Shown here piece after piece: positions 40,805 through 54,389 of a DNA stretch of 64,000 bases. Source of the stretch: Pratylenchus scribneri (taxonomy: Eukaryota; Nematoda; Chromadorea; Rhabditida; Pratylenchidae); contig JAQSEB010000047.1 of assembly GCA_030063045.1 (NCBI GenBank), forward strand, positions 1 to 64,000. The letters are read 5' to 3'. The notes under the pieces were generated by a model. The model was not told the DNA's origin and made no database searches. It saw only the letters and a list, made by a program, of their open reading frames with translations. How positions within the stretch are numbered: position 1 is the first letter of the stretch; every line of letters starts with the position of its first letter. The position numbers and the translations under genes were made by a program.

Positions 40805-41961
40805 CTTTATGACACAAAAATAATTTTAATAAATTGATGCCCAATTATTTCTTCTTCCACCTTGCTTTTAGTAGGGTATTCTTTTGCCTTTTGGCAGCAA
40901 TCATTTTCTGTCATTCCTCTGCTGTTGCAAATGGCCAATATTTAAGGGGACTCTCGAATCTTTCTTTAACAATGTTGATTTTAAATTCCTTTATTGAATT
41001 CTTTGCTGGAGATCGGGGAAAAAGCTAATCAAATCAATATTCCCGAGAAAGCAGAGAGGGGATTTAGCCTTGAAACTTTGAAGCGAAGGGCAAATGAGAG
41101 CAAAAAATGAAGAATCAATTTTGCTATAAAATTTAATAGCTTTAGAAAAAAGTAGAGTTCAATTTCTTATTTTGCATACTTTTTCGTTAATCAAATAATT
41201 TAATGTTGTGTTGATGTTTTTGTGGAAACATTTTATGGAAGAATTTAATCAGCTCACAAAAAATCCATAAAATTTTTATTATGCTCCATTAAACCCATAA
41301 TTCTCATCAAAATTTAGCCAATTTGGGCGAATTAAATGACAATTTGAAATATCCATTCCATATCCAATACATTTATTTGAAAATAAATAAAGAATTTTAA
41401 AAAAGAAAAAGAAACTCAAGGACGAATTTCCCTCGATGTAATCATTGTTTTTGTTGGCTATAAAATTGGACAAAAATGGCTGGGAATTGAAAAGAGAGAA
41501 TCGTAAAATTTAAAACATTATTTTCAATGCCTCGATTTTTTTTAGTTTTTATGGCCTTTTTTTGCCCATAGGTCCTTGAATAGCATTTTTTGTTTGAATT
41601 CTTCCAAAAAAGCTTCCAATTCATCGGTGAATTGCCGCCTATTCCCTCAAAACATTTTATTCCTTTTTGAAAAACTGTCAATCCGATTAATCTCAATTTT
41701 TCACAATTTCCAATGGATTTACTCAAAAAGAGGCGGCCTTTTCATGGAAAAAATTTGTTTCAATTTTGAATATTTCAAATTTGTTGTATTTTTAGGCCAA
41801 TAATTCCACTCTTCTACAAATTTAATAAAACCAAAATAAATGTAGGGCCATTTAATATTTTACCTACATTTGCGTTTCCTAAAAATGTAAAATTTGAACA
41901 TATTGAATTAAAAGTTTTGAATTGAATTTATGAATATTACTCTTTAATTAAATATATCCGG
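40805..41961. other. Spacer upstream of transporter
   Basis: Should contain the missing first transporter exon and promoter. Short open frames at 41279-41803 on both strands have no recognisable domain. Confidence 0.35.
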
Positions 41962-42948
41962 AAGACTTTTAATCAAATACTTTCCGGAAAGAATTGAATT
42001 AAAAAAACTTTCCGGAAAGAATTGAATTAAAAAACTTTCCGGAAAGAATTTAATTAAAAAACTTTCTGGAAAGAATTGAATTAAAAAAACTTTCCGGAAA
42101 GAATTGAATTAAAAAACTTTCCGGAAAAAAACGAATTAAAAAACTTTCCGGAAAAAAACGGAATTAAAAAACTTTCCGGAAAGAATTGAATTAAAAAACT
42201 TTCCGGAAAGAATTGAATTAAAAAACTTTCCGGAAAAAAACGGAATTAAAAAACTTTCCGGAAAGAATTGAATTAAAAAACTTTCCGGAAAAAAACGGAA
42301 TTAAAAAACTTTCCGGAAAGAATCGAATTAAAAAACTTTCCGGAAAGAATCGAATTAAAAAATTTTCCGGAAAGAATTGAATTAAAAAACTTTCCGGAAA
42401 GAATTGAATTAAAAAACTTTCCGGAAAGAATTGAATTAAAAAACTTTCCGGAAAAAAACGGAATTAAAAAACTTTCCGGAAAGAATTGAATTAAAAAACT
42501 TTCCGGAAAAAAACGGAATTAAAAAACTTTCCGGAAAGAATCGAATTAAAAAACTTTCCGGAAAGAATCGAATTAAAAAATTTTCCGGAAAGAATTGAAT
42601 TAAAAAACTTTCCGGAAAGAATTGAATTAAAAAACTTTCCGGAAAGAATTGAATTAAAAAACTTTCCGGAAAGAATTGAATTAAAAAACTTTCCGGAAAG
42701 AATTGAATTAAAAAACTTTCCGGAAGAATTGAATTAAAAAACTTTCAGGAAAGAATTGAATTAAAAAACTTTCCGGAAAGAATTGAATTAAAAAACTTTC
42801 CGGAAAGAATTGAATTAAAAAACTTTCCGGAAACAATTGAATTAAAAAACTTTCCGGAAAGAATTGAATTAAAAAACTTTCCGGAGAGAATTGAATTAAA
42901 AAACTTTCCGGAAAGAATTGAATTAAAAAACTTTCCGGAAATAATCTT
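41962..42948. repeat. 27-bp satellite A, array 2 (inverted)
   Basis: Unit CTTTCCGGAAAG plus AATTGAATTAAAAAA, the reverse complement of the unit at 20388-21520. About 36 units. Variant units with AAAAAACGGAATT and AATCGAATT recur in the same order at about 42235-42370 and 42455-42590, a higher-order period of roughly 215-220 bases (eight units). Confidence 0.95.
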
Positions 42949-45900
42949 TAATTAAAAAATGGAAAGGGAAATCTTTAACCAAGGATAAAATTTTAAACTT
43001 TCTCATAATAATATCTCATTCTCTCATAAATCAAATAAATTACTCCTTTCATTTATTTCTTCACTTTTTTAGGAAATAAGACTACACATATTATATTCCA
43101 TTAAAATGAGAGTAAAATGTATTTTATTCGTCATTAATTTATTCTTTTTTTTCAATGATTTCCTCTCAAAAAAATCGGCATTTGTCCTATTTCTCTGAAT
43201 TTTCCCATTCTAAAAAGCCGCTTTTCCTAAAAACGATGCCGACTGGCAGCAAAATAAATGGGGATCCATATTTTTGAAAGCAAAAAATTTGAATGCCTTT
43301 CCATTTCTTTGCACTTTAAACAAAGAAAATGGCAGGCGGAACATTTTTTGCCGCCATTTTCCCCTCCGGCGGATGAATATGATGAAGGGCACAAAATGGG
43401 CGTTGTTGTGCCATTCTCCCAGCCAGCCGATTTTAGGAACAAATGGATGTGCCATTTGGCTTGGATAGCCATTGCGCATTGCCATAGGGAGAGAGGAGGG
43501 AATGAAAGCGACGCCATCGCCCCCCAGGGCAAAAATGGACGACGGACGAAAGGAAAGGGAAAATGCCAATGTGTGGAGGTGGGTGAAGGCACAACGCGTC
43601 CTTCCAGCCGAAGACCGAGGTGAATGCCGGCGGGGGTTGAGGGGATGGCATTTTCGGCGATCGAAATGGGCCGATAAGCTGCAAAAAGCAGGTTTACTAC
43701 ATTCATTCAGTCGGTCAGCTGAATTCGGCGCCAATTTCCACCTTTCCACATTTGCCAGCCGAACATTTTTTGGAGGAGGGCATTTTGGCGCGGAATGAAC
43801 GCCATCTTCATTCATTTCCCATTTCTTCCCTAACATTTTAGTCCACCAATTGGCGCGTCCCCACTTTCCTATTTTTACTCAGTATTCAAATTTTTAAGCC
43901 CTCCTCCCCTCACTCGTTTATGCAAATTAAACGCGCAAAAGAGAGGGAGGGGCCACAATTCAATCCAGTGCTTTTGCTTCAAGATTTTCCCTCCTAAATT
44001 GCTATTTTTAGAATTACTTCAATCTCTTTATTATTTTATTTAATGGAATTTCTGCCAATAATATGATTTTTCCTAAAGCAATGACCACTGACCACCATTT
44101 TATGGTTCTAAATAAATGAATTATTTTTACCCAAAATAGAGTATATTAAGAAAATCCATCTTATTAGTTGTTTCCAATTTTCTTCCTTCCGGCGGATATG
44201 TTTTTTCCACCATCAATTTAAAAATTGCCAAAATATCTTAAAAATTAACCTATACACAAAAAAATAGGCTGATTGATGGACTCTCCGTTCCCAGAAATGC
44301 AAATAACCTTCATCCAATGGCATTGGCACATAGATGGATTGCGTCAATGGCACATCCATCGATCATAGTCCGGTTTTGGGCGAAAGTTGATTTGGACAAA
44401 TGTTGGGGGTGGCCTCATTTTTGCATTATGCAATCCACCAATCCATCCCTCAAACCAAAAGTTGAGGTCAACAAAAAATGATTGGTGGGAGAATATGGCG
44501 CCAATATTCTCGATTCCCAAAATTAGTAAAATAAAATTGGTTTTGGTTTAACTCATTTAAGCCAAATGGTTTTATTCCCTCATATATTTATATGCCGGTT
44601 GCTATTTTCAAAAATCGCATCGGCAATTGCGATTGCGCGCATCAAATACTTATTTTTGGGCATCATTTCATGCTCTTTTACTTTTATTAATATTTATTAT
44701 TGACCATTCCCAATTCCATCCATTTTGCCTTCCGGCGGGGCGATGCTTATCTTCACTTCCTTCCATTCCCTTCCTTCCTTTATATTTATCATACTTAATT
44801 CATTCTATTTTCCATGACCAATCCTTTTTACTTCTCAACAATTTTGGGTTTTTGCCTTTTGCTTTTCATCTCCCTTTTCCCAGCAATAACTAAATTTTAT
44901 GGCCACAATTTTGTTTGTGTTTTTTTTTGTTAATTCTCGCCCGAATCTCGCCTTCTTTTGTCCCATTTCCGCCGCACCTGCCCCCCCCCCCCCTCTTTCC
45001 CAATTTTCGCCTTTCACCAATTTGCCGCCTCCCAACGCCACGGGAAGGGATAATCCTGCCTTCCTAAGCCAAGGGATCGACCTTTCGCGCGGACTTCAAA
45101 AGAGAACAATCAAAGTGGACACCGCCAATCCTTTTTCCTTTCCCTCTTTCACCTTTTCGTTCCTTTTGGGGTGTAAAATTGTTGGGTAACCAATTCCCGT
45201 TGTTTTGTCCACCGACACTGGATTTAGAGGTGGGAATTGACAATTGAGGGATTAGAGGAAAAATTGGCGAAAAACAATTTTTGGCATAATTCCATCCAAA
45301 CAAAAATAAATGAAAATAAAATTATTTAAATTACTTTTGTATTTTTGGGAATGGGTGTTTGCCTCATTCATTTGGCGCCAATTTTTTGTCCACTTTTTTG
45401 GATGTTTTTTTCCATCCAGCCGCCCATTTTTCCCGACCAAGCACCGGCTGGCTCGAAGGAATAAAAAACAATAAATAAAAATGGAAAATTGCTTTATTAT
45501 TCATCAACAAAAAAAAGCAACAAATACTTAATATTAAATATACGGTATCCCTTCTCCCTTCCTTCCATGAGAAAGGCTCTTTGGATATTATTGCCTCGGG
45601 CAAAATCATTCAGCATAAAAGAGAAAAGAGAAAACCATGCGCCCACATTTTTCAATATACCGTACTTTTTAACATAATAAAGCAAATATTCATTCAGACA
45701 ATGGCCAAAAATGATCAATTAAAATTTTTTAATATTATAAATATTAATATTTTGCCCTATATTTTCTATATTTTTCAAATTCATTCAAAAGCAAAAAATG
45801 GAAAAACAACTCAAAAAATAGCTTCCATTTTTCGTCCACCGTTGCCCAATTTAGCCTTATCATCCTCTTTCATTCCCCCAAATTGTACACCGATAATGAT

Positions 45901-47824
45901 AAGCTCCCAAATATATGTCATCCTCCCAGACAATCTCCCCTCGGGGTCCATTCTGCTATAGAGCAATGCCTTATTAGGGGCCATAAGCCGAATATGTGGA
46001 GTTGATTGTGAGGGATGGCACATTTTGGCATTATTGCGCCATTTCCTCCCCAATCCCTAGTCCCAACTGAAAACCGACGCCATCATCGCATTTGGGTGAA
46101 CAAAGGCTGGGCCATTTGGATAAGGGGGAGGGGGAAGGGGTGGTTGTTGGCGCGCCATCGGCGCGGAACAGAAAAGAAGGCTGGGAAAGGGGAATGAGGG
46201 TTGGAGCCGATGGCACTGCAGAGGGCCCTTCCCTCTTGGGGGAATGGTTGGAGGTGGATTGTGTGCCATTCGAAGGGCACATATAGGAGGGAAAGAAGGG
46301 CACCACCCCACCCCGGAGGGGCAGTGGATGATGCCTTCCATTGATGGTTGCCTGTCCCCTTCGAATGCGCGGCTACCGTTGGCGCCATTTCCTCCCCAGT
46401 CCGTCCCCCCATACTTCAATTCGTCCAATCCTCCTCTTCCCCTACGGCCTTTCCCTCATCTCATCAACAGAGGAACCCCAAAACCTCTTCCCATTCCTTC
46501 TGCTCCGGTCCCCCTTCCGCCGAACCGGCCTTTCCCCGGCCTTCCATTCACCTCCAGCAAAAATGGACGCGCCAATTTCCCTCATTTTTGGTTTTGTCCA
46601 TTCCTTTTCCCCTCCTTTTAGTAGTCCCACTTTTCGGAAAACTTATTTTGCCTCAGGCAATTTACACACTTTTTAGGGGTTGAACCTTGTCGGGAAAGGG
46701 CGACTCGCGGACAGGCGCTAATTGGACAATTAGAAGGGAATATTTTTGAGGAAGAATATGTCAAAAAAATGATCATTTATTAATTTTGAATTTATTTCAT
46801 CCCAAAAAAGCCACAAGTTTTTTGGATTAGCAGCAGCAGGTGGGTGGACGGTGAAGTGTTCGAAATTTAAAAAAATGTTCCAAGCTGTGTCCATCCCTTT
46901 ATTCCTCCCTATTATTACCAGCTGCTTTCCTTCCTTCCACCCATTTTCAGTCCAACTCCATTCTCCCGCATTCCCATTTCCATCCATAAAGCGGCTGTCT
47001 GAAAAAAAAACACAAATGTTCCCTTCTCCACCTTTCAATAATAATTTTTAAATATTTTAATCCAAATTTTGGCTAATTTAAAGGGTTTTGAGTGGCCTTT
47101 TGAAAATGGGACATTTATAATTTAAATTTAATCTAATAAATCAGAAACCGGTTTTAGACCCACCAAACCTTATACCAATTTGTAGGTCTCATCGAGAAGC
47201 ATCGAATGATATATAAAATATCAGGTTTTAGCCCTAAATTAAAATGGTTTAAACAAACCAAAAACTGGAATCATGTTTTAAACGGTTTAATACCCTTTAA
47301 TTTTGATTAAACCATGATAAATTATATACCAATCAATGCGCCTCGATGAGATCTACAAAGTGGTATAAAGTTTATAGAGTCTAAAACCGGTTTCTGATTT
47401 ATTTGAGTAAATTTTAATTATAAATGTCTCATTTTAAACGCGCCAATATGATAAAATTCTGTTTTTTGGCCATATACTTGCTTAATAGTTTGAATTCATT
47501 CCTAAAATGCCATCAATTTTTCTACCAATTAATTAAATAAATGGCTTCATGTTTTGCTTAATTTCCCCTTTTAATTCTCACCAAATTGCCAATAATCATC
47601 CCTCATTTCTTTCTGTTCAATTCTCCATTCCTCCCAATCCCAATAATTTCCCTCTTTCCCGCGCATTTCGCATTTCATTTGACCTTCCTTCCATTTTTCT
47701 TTGATTTCCCTCCATTTCTTCTCCCTCCCAAAAAATCCAAGCCAATTTCGCGCAAATCGCCGCTGATCCAATTAATACATTTTTAGCCAATTTAGATTAA
47801 AAATATTTCAAAAATATTTCGGCA
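42949..47824. other. Long spacer, GC-richer blocks, no supported gene
   Basis: Blocks at 43210-43840 and 46020-46680 are stop-poor on both strands (a 208-aa frame at 43210-43836 on minus), but translations are low-complexity and lack motifs or splice support. A run of about 12 C lies near 44980. ATACGGTAT/ATACCGTA words near 45540 and 45660 form a small inverted pair. A MITE sits at 47138-47400. The E2F promoter is presumably near the right end. Confidence 0.4.
47138..47400. mobile_element. Small TIR element (MITE), family M, copy 2
   Basis: Perfect 22-base inverted ends: AAATCAGAAACCGGTTTTAG (then AC) and, at the right, its reverse complement. Internal matches to 13085-13343 include the GTAGGTCTCATCGAGA / CTCGATGAGATCTACAAA pair. 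Length about 263. No ORF. Confidence 0.82.
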
Positions 47825-50800
47825 ATGTTTGGCGAAGAAGAAGAGCAAAATACATTTGTGGATGTTTGCGGCGACAATGAGGAGGAAAATAAGGAAAATG
47901 CCGGCCATTTTGGTGGAGCCAAAAATGCGCCATCAAATTTCGGATTCATCCGTAAAAATTTTGGAGGGCAAATTTCTGATCGAGGTAAGTTTTTAGTTTT
48001 TAACATATATATTCCTATGTTTATTTAAATACTGTATTTTAATTGAACCGTATTTTTTGCATTAGAAGCCCACCTTGACTTGGATGTACCTCTTTGCGTT
48101 TTGACGAAATTTTTATTGCATTTCTTAGTGCCCATTGGGTATATAAAAACGCTATATTTTGTTCAAAAAAGTCGACAGATAACAGAATTAGACCCTAAAT
48201 TTGCCGATTTTTGGGCTTCGAAAATTAGTGGCCCGGGGCTTTCATTAGAAAATTTTATATCTTAAGTGTAAAATTCCTCGATTTTCCAGTTTTGACTTCT
48301 TCAAACCAATTGGAAATTCAAAAAACTCCTCAAATGGCATTGACATTCTCATCCACTTCCAATTCAAAAACAGAAAATTATCCATCATCGATGCAGCACG
48401 AAAATAGTGACAATGATGAAAATGATGGAATTGGAGGAAATCAAGACGAAAACTCTATCCCTTCAAAAAAATCGACGGTGGTGTCGAGGAAGGAAAAATC
48501 CCTTGGCAAATTGTGTGGCCCATTTTTGGTTCGAGTTGGCCAAGAGGCGAGCGCCGGTCGCGATGTCCATTTGGAGACAATTGCGCGGAATATGCGGGTG
48601 GAGAAAAGACGAATTTACGATATTGTGAATGTAATGGAGGCATTGGAAGTGATGCAAAAAACGAACAAATCATTCTATAAATGGCATGGACTTGGCCAAT
48701 TGCCAATGCTAATGCATGTCCTACAAAGGTGAGTGAGAAATTGTAAAGGAATTTGGGTGAAATTAAAGAAAAAGCTTAGGGATTGACATTTTTCCGAAAC
48801 TTTTTTTCATTCTGGATAAATTTAGTTGGGTATAAGAGATTTTAGGAAATTTAATTTATCGTATTTTGGCCCACACTCTTCCATTCCATTCATGATTTTT
48901 AATTGATTTTTTTGACTTGTAAAAACTTATTTATAAAAAAATGTTGATAATTGTAAAAAAACATATTTAAAGACATTTATATAATCTTAAAACATGTTGG
49001 GATTGGGAACATAATAAAAACATTTTGTAGAAACATGTTTTGACTTTTGAATAGTAAAAAATATTATAACAAGATCTTTAGATCCCAAAAATATGTTTTG
49101 ATTTCTTGCAAATTTTATCGAATATCTTTTATTTTTCATCCAATTTCCTTTCCGAAATTTATTACCCCATTCTTTATTAGAAGCCCACCCTAAAGAAGTT
49201 CTGAAATTTTTATAAGTCCATAGGCTTCTAATAGGAAAAATAGGGTACCTTATTTAGTGCAAAACCAGTGATTCTTATTTCTTATATATATAAAATTCTT
49301 TAAATTTTCAGTGAAGCTCAACGCGGCAAATTGCCCAAACGAATTGCCGAAGCGGAGGGAGCAATGTGCAAATTTGCAGAATTTTCTGATGCGAATAAGG
49401 TGGCTGAAAATGTACAAAATTTGCCATCAAATGGAGAGGAAAAACAACCAGGAATGAAGGCAACAAATTCAATGGAAATTTGTCCAATCGAAGGGGCGGC
49501 AGCATTGGAAGAGGACCCGGCATTTGGGGAGATGGCAAGTCGAGATCGATGCGGCAAAAATTCATTGGCCCAATTGTGCCGACGATTTTTGATGGTGAGC
49601 TTTGGGAAATGGAGATTAAAGGAAAATAATTATTGCCTAAAAACACTTTTGAAATTTTATAATTAATTTGGATTAGGCCTTATTCACATTTACTTAGACA
49701 TTGAGCACGAAATCCACTTTAATATTCCAAAATATTGGCACATTTTCCCCATCAAAGGTTCTTCTATGCAATCCGCATCGTCGCCGTGTTAGTCTGGACG
49801 TGGTCAGCACTTTGCTCATCAATGATCCGGCGGACACGGCCAATGCTTTTGAGCCGCCCTCCCGTTCAAGATGCCGCCGCCTTTATGATATTGCCAATGT
49901 TCTTGTGGAAATGAGACTCGTCCAAAAGAGGAATTCAATGTTTGGCACAAAGAAAATTCCACTTTTCGAATATTGTGGACCCGAACCTGACGGTAAATTT
50001 TAGTGCAGATTAAAATGGCAATTATTAGTTTTGAAATTTTGAATTTTTAGCAAATCCAATCAACGCTGAACAAAGAATGCAGGAATTTCAACAGCGAAGT
50101 GGACTGGCAATATCCATCTTTAACAAGCATGCTCAAACCGATTCAACAATTCGGCCAGGAAATGGAGAAATTGGAAATGATGAAAATGGGCCTTCGGGGG
50201 AAATGAGCAATGGGACTGAAACAATGACAGGGATGAAAAGGAAAAGGCAAGAATTTTGGGGAAGCGATTAAATTTTGGGATGGAATATTTGTTGGACTGG
50301 AAAAATGATTTTGCAAAAATAAATTTGGATTATCCAAAAAATATAAATGACTAGGCAATTTTAGAGGACAAGAATTCGGATCAAGTATGAGAAATCGATA
50401 TAATTAAAAAATAATTTTATGATATATTTTTAAGCAACTTATTAGGCGAATATTTGGGGGGAAATAAGAATGAAAGAGGGAAGAAAAAATTGTATTTTTC
50501 AGGGAAATGTTAGAAGAAAAGCCCTCAGGATCAATCCATTCATCAGACAATAACCTTCTTCTTGCTGGAATTTCTACTGTAGAAAAGAATCAGCCACAAT
50601 TGGTCCCAACAAATTCAAAGAATATTGGGCCGAATAAAGAGAAAAATGTGAAGGAGATCGTCAAGAAGAATGAAACAATTAAAATGGAGCCCAAAGAATC
50701 GGAGAATTGTCCCCCAGCGGCGAAAAAGCCACGACGCATTCTCGGCGAAAAACAATTGAACCATCAAAAATCACAAAATGAGCCACAAATTTTGCCTCGA

Positions 50801-51666
50801 CCACAGCCTTTGGTATGTTTTTTGGGTGGCAATTGGGTTAGATTCCGAACGTAAAAACATAAATGGTTAGAAGGCAGTCTAATGCAAATTTTTGGGTGAA
50901 ATTTTTATTGAACAGAATCCAGAATTAACCAAAAATTCAACGAAATTGTCAAAATTGTTTCCAGTTGCCATATTTCCTGCACCCAAATCCAAATGTGCCA
51001 CCAACTCCTCCACTGCCATCTCCGGCACCATCTTTGCCATTTTCCTCCATTCCACTGCTTCGATTCGGGCCACCACCCCCATTCCCCTCGGCTGCCCAAT
51101 TTTGGCCATCCTCTTCCCATCAAAATTTGGCATTTGCCGCTGCCCAACAATTAGTTGCCGCATATTCCACCGGCACATTGCCTCCTCCAATTTCACCGAT
51201 CCCTCAAATTCCACCAATTTCCGCCAATCCGCCAGTGATTTCCTCACAATCAGCCAAAGTGCGCCATTCTGTTCAGTCCATAATTGGTTGCTCACAAAAA
51301 GGTGAGAGATTCGAAAAAAAATACTTATATAATTAGGGCATTATTTTCACATATTTTCTTATAAAAATTGGGAACAAATTTTGGCTTACGAAAATTGGCC
51401 AAAAAGATTCAATTAATTTTATAAAATGTCGCCAAAAATAATAAAGTTAATCAAATAATTTGAATATTGATCGACGCATTTTGACTATAAATTTTCAATT
51501 TTCCAATAAATTTTCAGAAAATATTGCAGCCGGAAATGGATCGCCGCATGCATTCAAGCCGCCTCCCTCTTCCTCCCAGCAAAATTTCCCGAAGGGAACG
51601 ACCGCAAATCGAGCATTGCCTTTTGGACAAAAACATCAAAATGTAATTGGCAATGAAAGAAAATAG
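47825..51666 (+). CDS. efl-3: Atypical E2F (E2F7/8-type) repressor with two DNA-binding domains
   Basis: Eight exons (47825-47984, 48290-48728, 49312-49594, 49698-49992, 50051-50246, 50503-50812, 50965-51301, 51518-51666) join in phase to 722 aa. The N-terminus is acidic (MFGEEEEQNTFVDVCGDNEE). DNA-binding domain 1, residues about 120-195: KSLGKLCGPFLVRV, RNMRVEKRRIYDIVNVMEAL. Domain 2, about residues 280-380: NSLAQLCRRFLM, RCRRLYDIANVLVEMRLVQK, KKIPLFEYCGPEP. The RRIYDIVNV/RRLYDIANV helices are the E2F winged-helix signature. Two copies without a DP-dimerisation or Rb-binding box define E2F7/8, which bind TTTSSCGC sites as DP-independent repressors of cell-cycle genes. Exons 7-8 encode a Pro-rich tail (PNPNVPPTPPLPSPAPSL). 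Intron 5 is GC-AG (AAAAG|GCAAGA); reading through it instead would end the protein at 50271. C. elegans EFL-3 is the counterpart. Confidence 0.92.
48061..48256. mobile_element. Short TIR-like repeat in E2F intron 1
   Basis: ATTAGAAGCCCACCTTGACT at the left and GGGGCTTTCATTAG at the right are loosely inverted. The ATTAGAAGCCC motif also occurs in E2F intron 2 (about 49175, with GGCTTCTAATAGG at 49222) and in intron 1 of the rhamnose gene (about 14368). Probably remnants of one small element family. Confidence 0.4.
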
Positions 51667-51929
51667 GCGAATAATTAATTGACTTTTTTGTGTTTGTTTT
51701 TTGTCATTTTCCTGCATTTTATTTTAATATTTTTGCCAAATTTTCATTTTTATGGCCAATTTTAATTAAAAATATTTATAAAAAAATTTGTCGATCTCAT
51801 TGAAAGGAAAATAATAACAAAAATAGAATTTTTCATCATTCACATTCATTAGTCATTATACAGGGAATATTTTTGTGTATGTGATTGTCGTGTGTTCTCG
51901 CATTCCATGGGTTAACTAAAATAAAATAA

Positions 51930-54389
51930 TTATTCATTTTTGGCCACAAATTCCCTCACCGTTTCCATGTCAAGTCTCGAATCCAAATGATGCCCGTCGA
52001 TTAGGGTCCATTCCCTAACCAAATCATGTACGGGCAAATCTCTGCTGAAACTAATCCTCCCAATATCGACCAATTTGAATCGAATTCGAAAATTTGAGAC
52101 AGGTCCTTCTTCGATGGTGACAAAACCTGCGAATTTAGTGGCATCAAAAAATATGAAAAATTATGAAAATTAATTCTTTTTGATTTTTGGTCTGCATTTA
52201 AAAATATACATATATAGAAAATAAATGAAGGAGGAATAGTCCTAAAAAAGTGAGCAAATAATTAAAATATTGTAATAATCCAAAAAATGTCTAACCAAAA
52301 ATATTGGAGAATGGGAATCATCTGGGCTTTGTGTATTCTTGAATACAGTATAATGCCTTCTCCTTTCCCTTTTCTGTTATCTATTTTGATTGTGAAAAGG
52401 CAAAGGGGAATAAAGAAAGGAAGGACAGCTTTGATAATACCCTAAGGACATCTCAGATACAGTAGCCATTTATTATTTCCCTTTTCTTCGAATATGAGGA
52501 ATTTACAATTACAATCGCAAATCAGAATTACAATTACAAATCAGAATTTTACAATTACAATCGCAAATCAGAATTACAATTACAATCGCAAATCAGAATT
52601 ACAATTACAATCGCAAATCAGAATTACAATTACAATCGCAAATCAGAATTACAATTACAATCGCAAATCAGAATTTACAATTACAATCGCAAATCAGAAT
52701 TACAATTACAATCGCAAATCAGAATTACAATTACAATCGCAAATCAGAATTACAATTACAATCGCAAATCAGAATTACAATTACAATCGCAAATCAGAAT
52801 TACAATTACAATCGCAAATCAGAATTACAATTACAATCGCAAATCAGAATTACAATTACAATCGCAAATCAGAATTACAATTACAATCGCAAATCAGAAT
52901 TACAATTACAATCGCAAATCAGAATTACAATTACAATCGCAAATCAGAATTACAATTACAATCGCAAATCAGAATTTACAATTACAATCGCAAATCAGAA
53001 TTACAATTACAATCGCAAATCAGAATTACAATTACAATCGCAAATCAGAATTACAATTACAATCGCAAATCAGAATTACAATTACAATCGCAATCAGAAT
53101 TACAATTACAATCGCAAATCAGAATTACAATTACAATCGCAAATCAGAATTACAATTACAATCGCAAATCAGAATTTACAATTACAATCGCAAATCAGAA
53201 TTACAATTACAATCGCAAATCAGAATTACAATTACAATCGCAAATCAGAATTACAATTACAATCGCAAATCAGAATTTACAATTACAATCGCAAATCAGA
53301 ATTACAATTACAATCGCAAATCAGAATTACAATTACAATCGCAAATCAGAATTACAATTACAATCGCAAATCAGAATTACAATTACAATCGCAAATCAGA
53401 ATTACAATTACAATCGCAAATCAGAATTACAATTACAATCGCAAATCAGAATTACAATTACAATCGCAATCAGAATTACAATTACAATCGCAATCAGAAT
53501 TACAATTACAATCGCAATCAGAATTACAATTATAATTACAAATCAGTATATTCCAAAATTGGTATATTTTTATACCTAAATTACTCCCAAAATCATTTTT
53601 ATATTTATATTTTTTGCCCACATTTTATTGTAAATAATCCTAATTTAATTCTAATATCATTTCCAACTCCAACCATTATTCATGACAGTGGTCAATGCCA
53701 CTCGAGTTGTGCCACTGTAAACGGTGATGAATCCATTCTCACTATGCAATTCATCTTTGTCATGGGAAGACCTTTTTATGGAAGAATGTCGATCAAAAAA
53801 GATTATCAACAGAACTTACCATGCAAATGCCCTAGAAAAGGAGAATGGAAATTAATGAATTATTTGATTAGGGAAATGATTATCCGAAAAATTGGCTTAA
53901 ATGGTCATATATTTGATTTTTAATTCCTAATTTATATTCCAATTGAAGCTAAATTTACGATTTTCAAATGCTATCAAAATTGTTCTATCAAATTAATTCC
54001 ATCGATAATATCTTGTCTAAAATTCTTTAAAAAACGAACGTATAATTGAAGGCAGGCTCGGAATTGAGATGCGCATCCGACAGACTGATGGAAATTTCCT
54101 CGCCATAAGTGAATTTGGGAATTGTGGGGAACACCTGGGGAAAATTATCATAAATTGGGAATATTATCAAGAATTATGCTTTCATCTCGTTTTTAAATTA
54201 TAATTATTTTTGGTTAAAATAAAATTTCATGAAATTTAGCTATCCCCAATTGAATAGCCTACCGCCTTTCCATTGTGCTCGGAACGCCAAACGCCGAGTA
54301 ACCTTTTTTGTAGAAAATTATATGAGAATTGAAGTGGAAAGACCATGAAATTGGCTTCAAATTATCCGGCACTCGAGATTCGTCATAAT
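51930..54389 (-). CDS. Nitrobindin / THAP4 C-terminal-type heme-binding protein, 5' end unresolved
   Basis: Exons from right to left: DYDESRVPDNLKPISW joined at TCATG|G to LLGVWRSEHNGKA (about 54389-54240), FPTIPKFTYGEEISISL then HLNSEPAFNYTF (about 54138-54050), ELHSENGFITVYSGTTRVAL then TTVMNNG (about 53765-53680), and FVTIEEGPVSNFRIRF, LVDIGRISFSRDLPVHDLVR, EWTLIDGHHLD, ending VREFVAKNE at stop 51930-51932. The order LLGxW..G, FPTI..F.Y.EE, H.E.GF, G(F)xxIEEG and a terminal beta strand matches the ten-stranded nitrobindin barrel (DUF1794/THAP4_heme-bd). Family members bind ferric heme and can react with NO or peroxynitrite. The intron 52127-53680 is filled mostly by satellite C. The first exon and start codon were not identified. 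Converges with E2F, 263 bases apart. Confidence 0.7.
52498..53545. repeat. 25-bp satellite C in nitrobindin-like intron (about 41 units)
   Basis: Unit AATCAGAATTACAATTACAA plus TCGCA, highly uniform. Rare variants gain one T (AGAATTTACAATT) or lose one A (CGCAATCAG). The last units near 53465-53530 are 24-mers. A 361-aa frame across it is a repeat artefact. No inverted partner array is present in this window, unlike satellites A and B. Confidence 0.95.

Noticed and set aside
43210..43836. 208-aa minus-strand open frame
   Set aside because: Competing open frames of similar length in four other frames; no motif.
52494..53579. 361-aa open frame of repeated NQNYNYNRKSELQLQS-type sequence
   Set aside because: It is the translation of the 25-bp satellite; 25 is not a multiple of three, so the pattern cycles through all frames.
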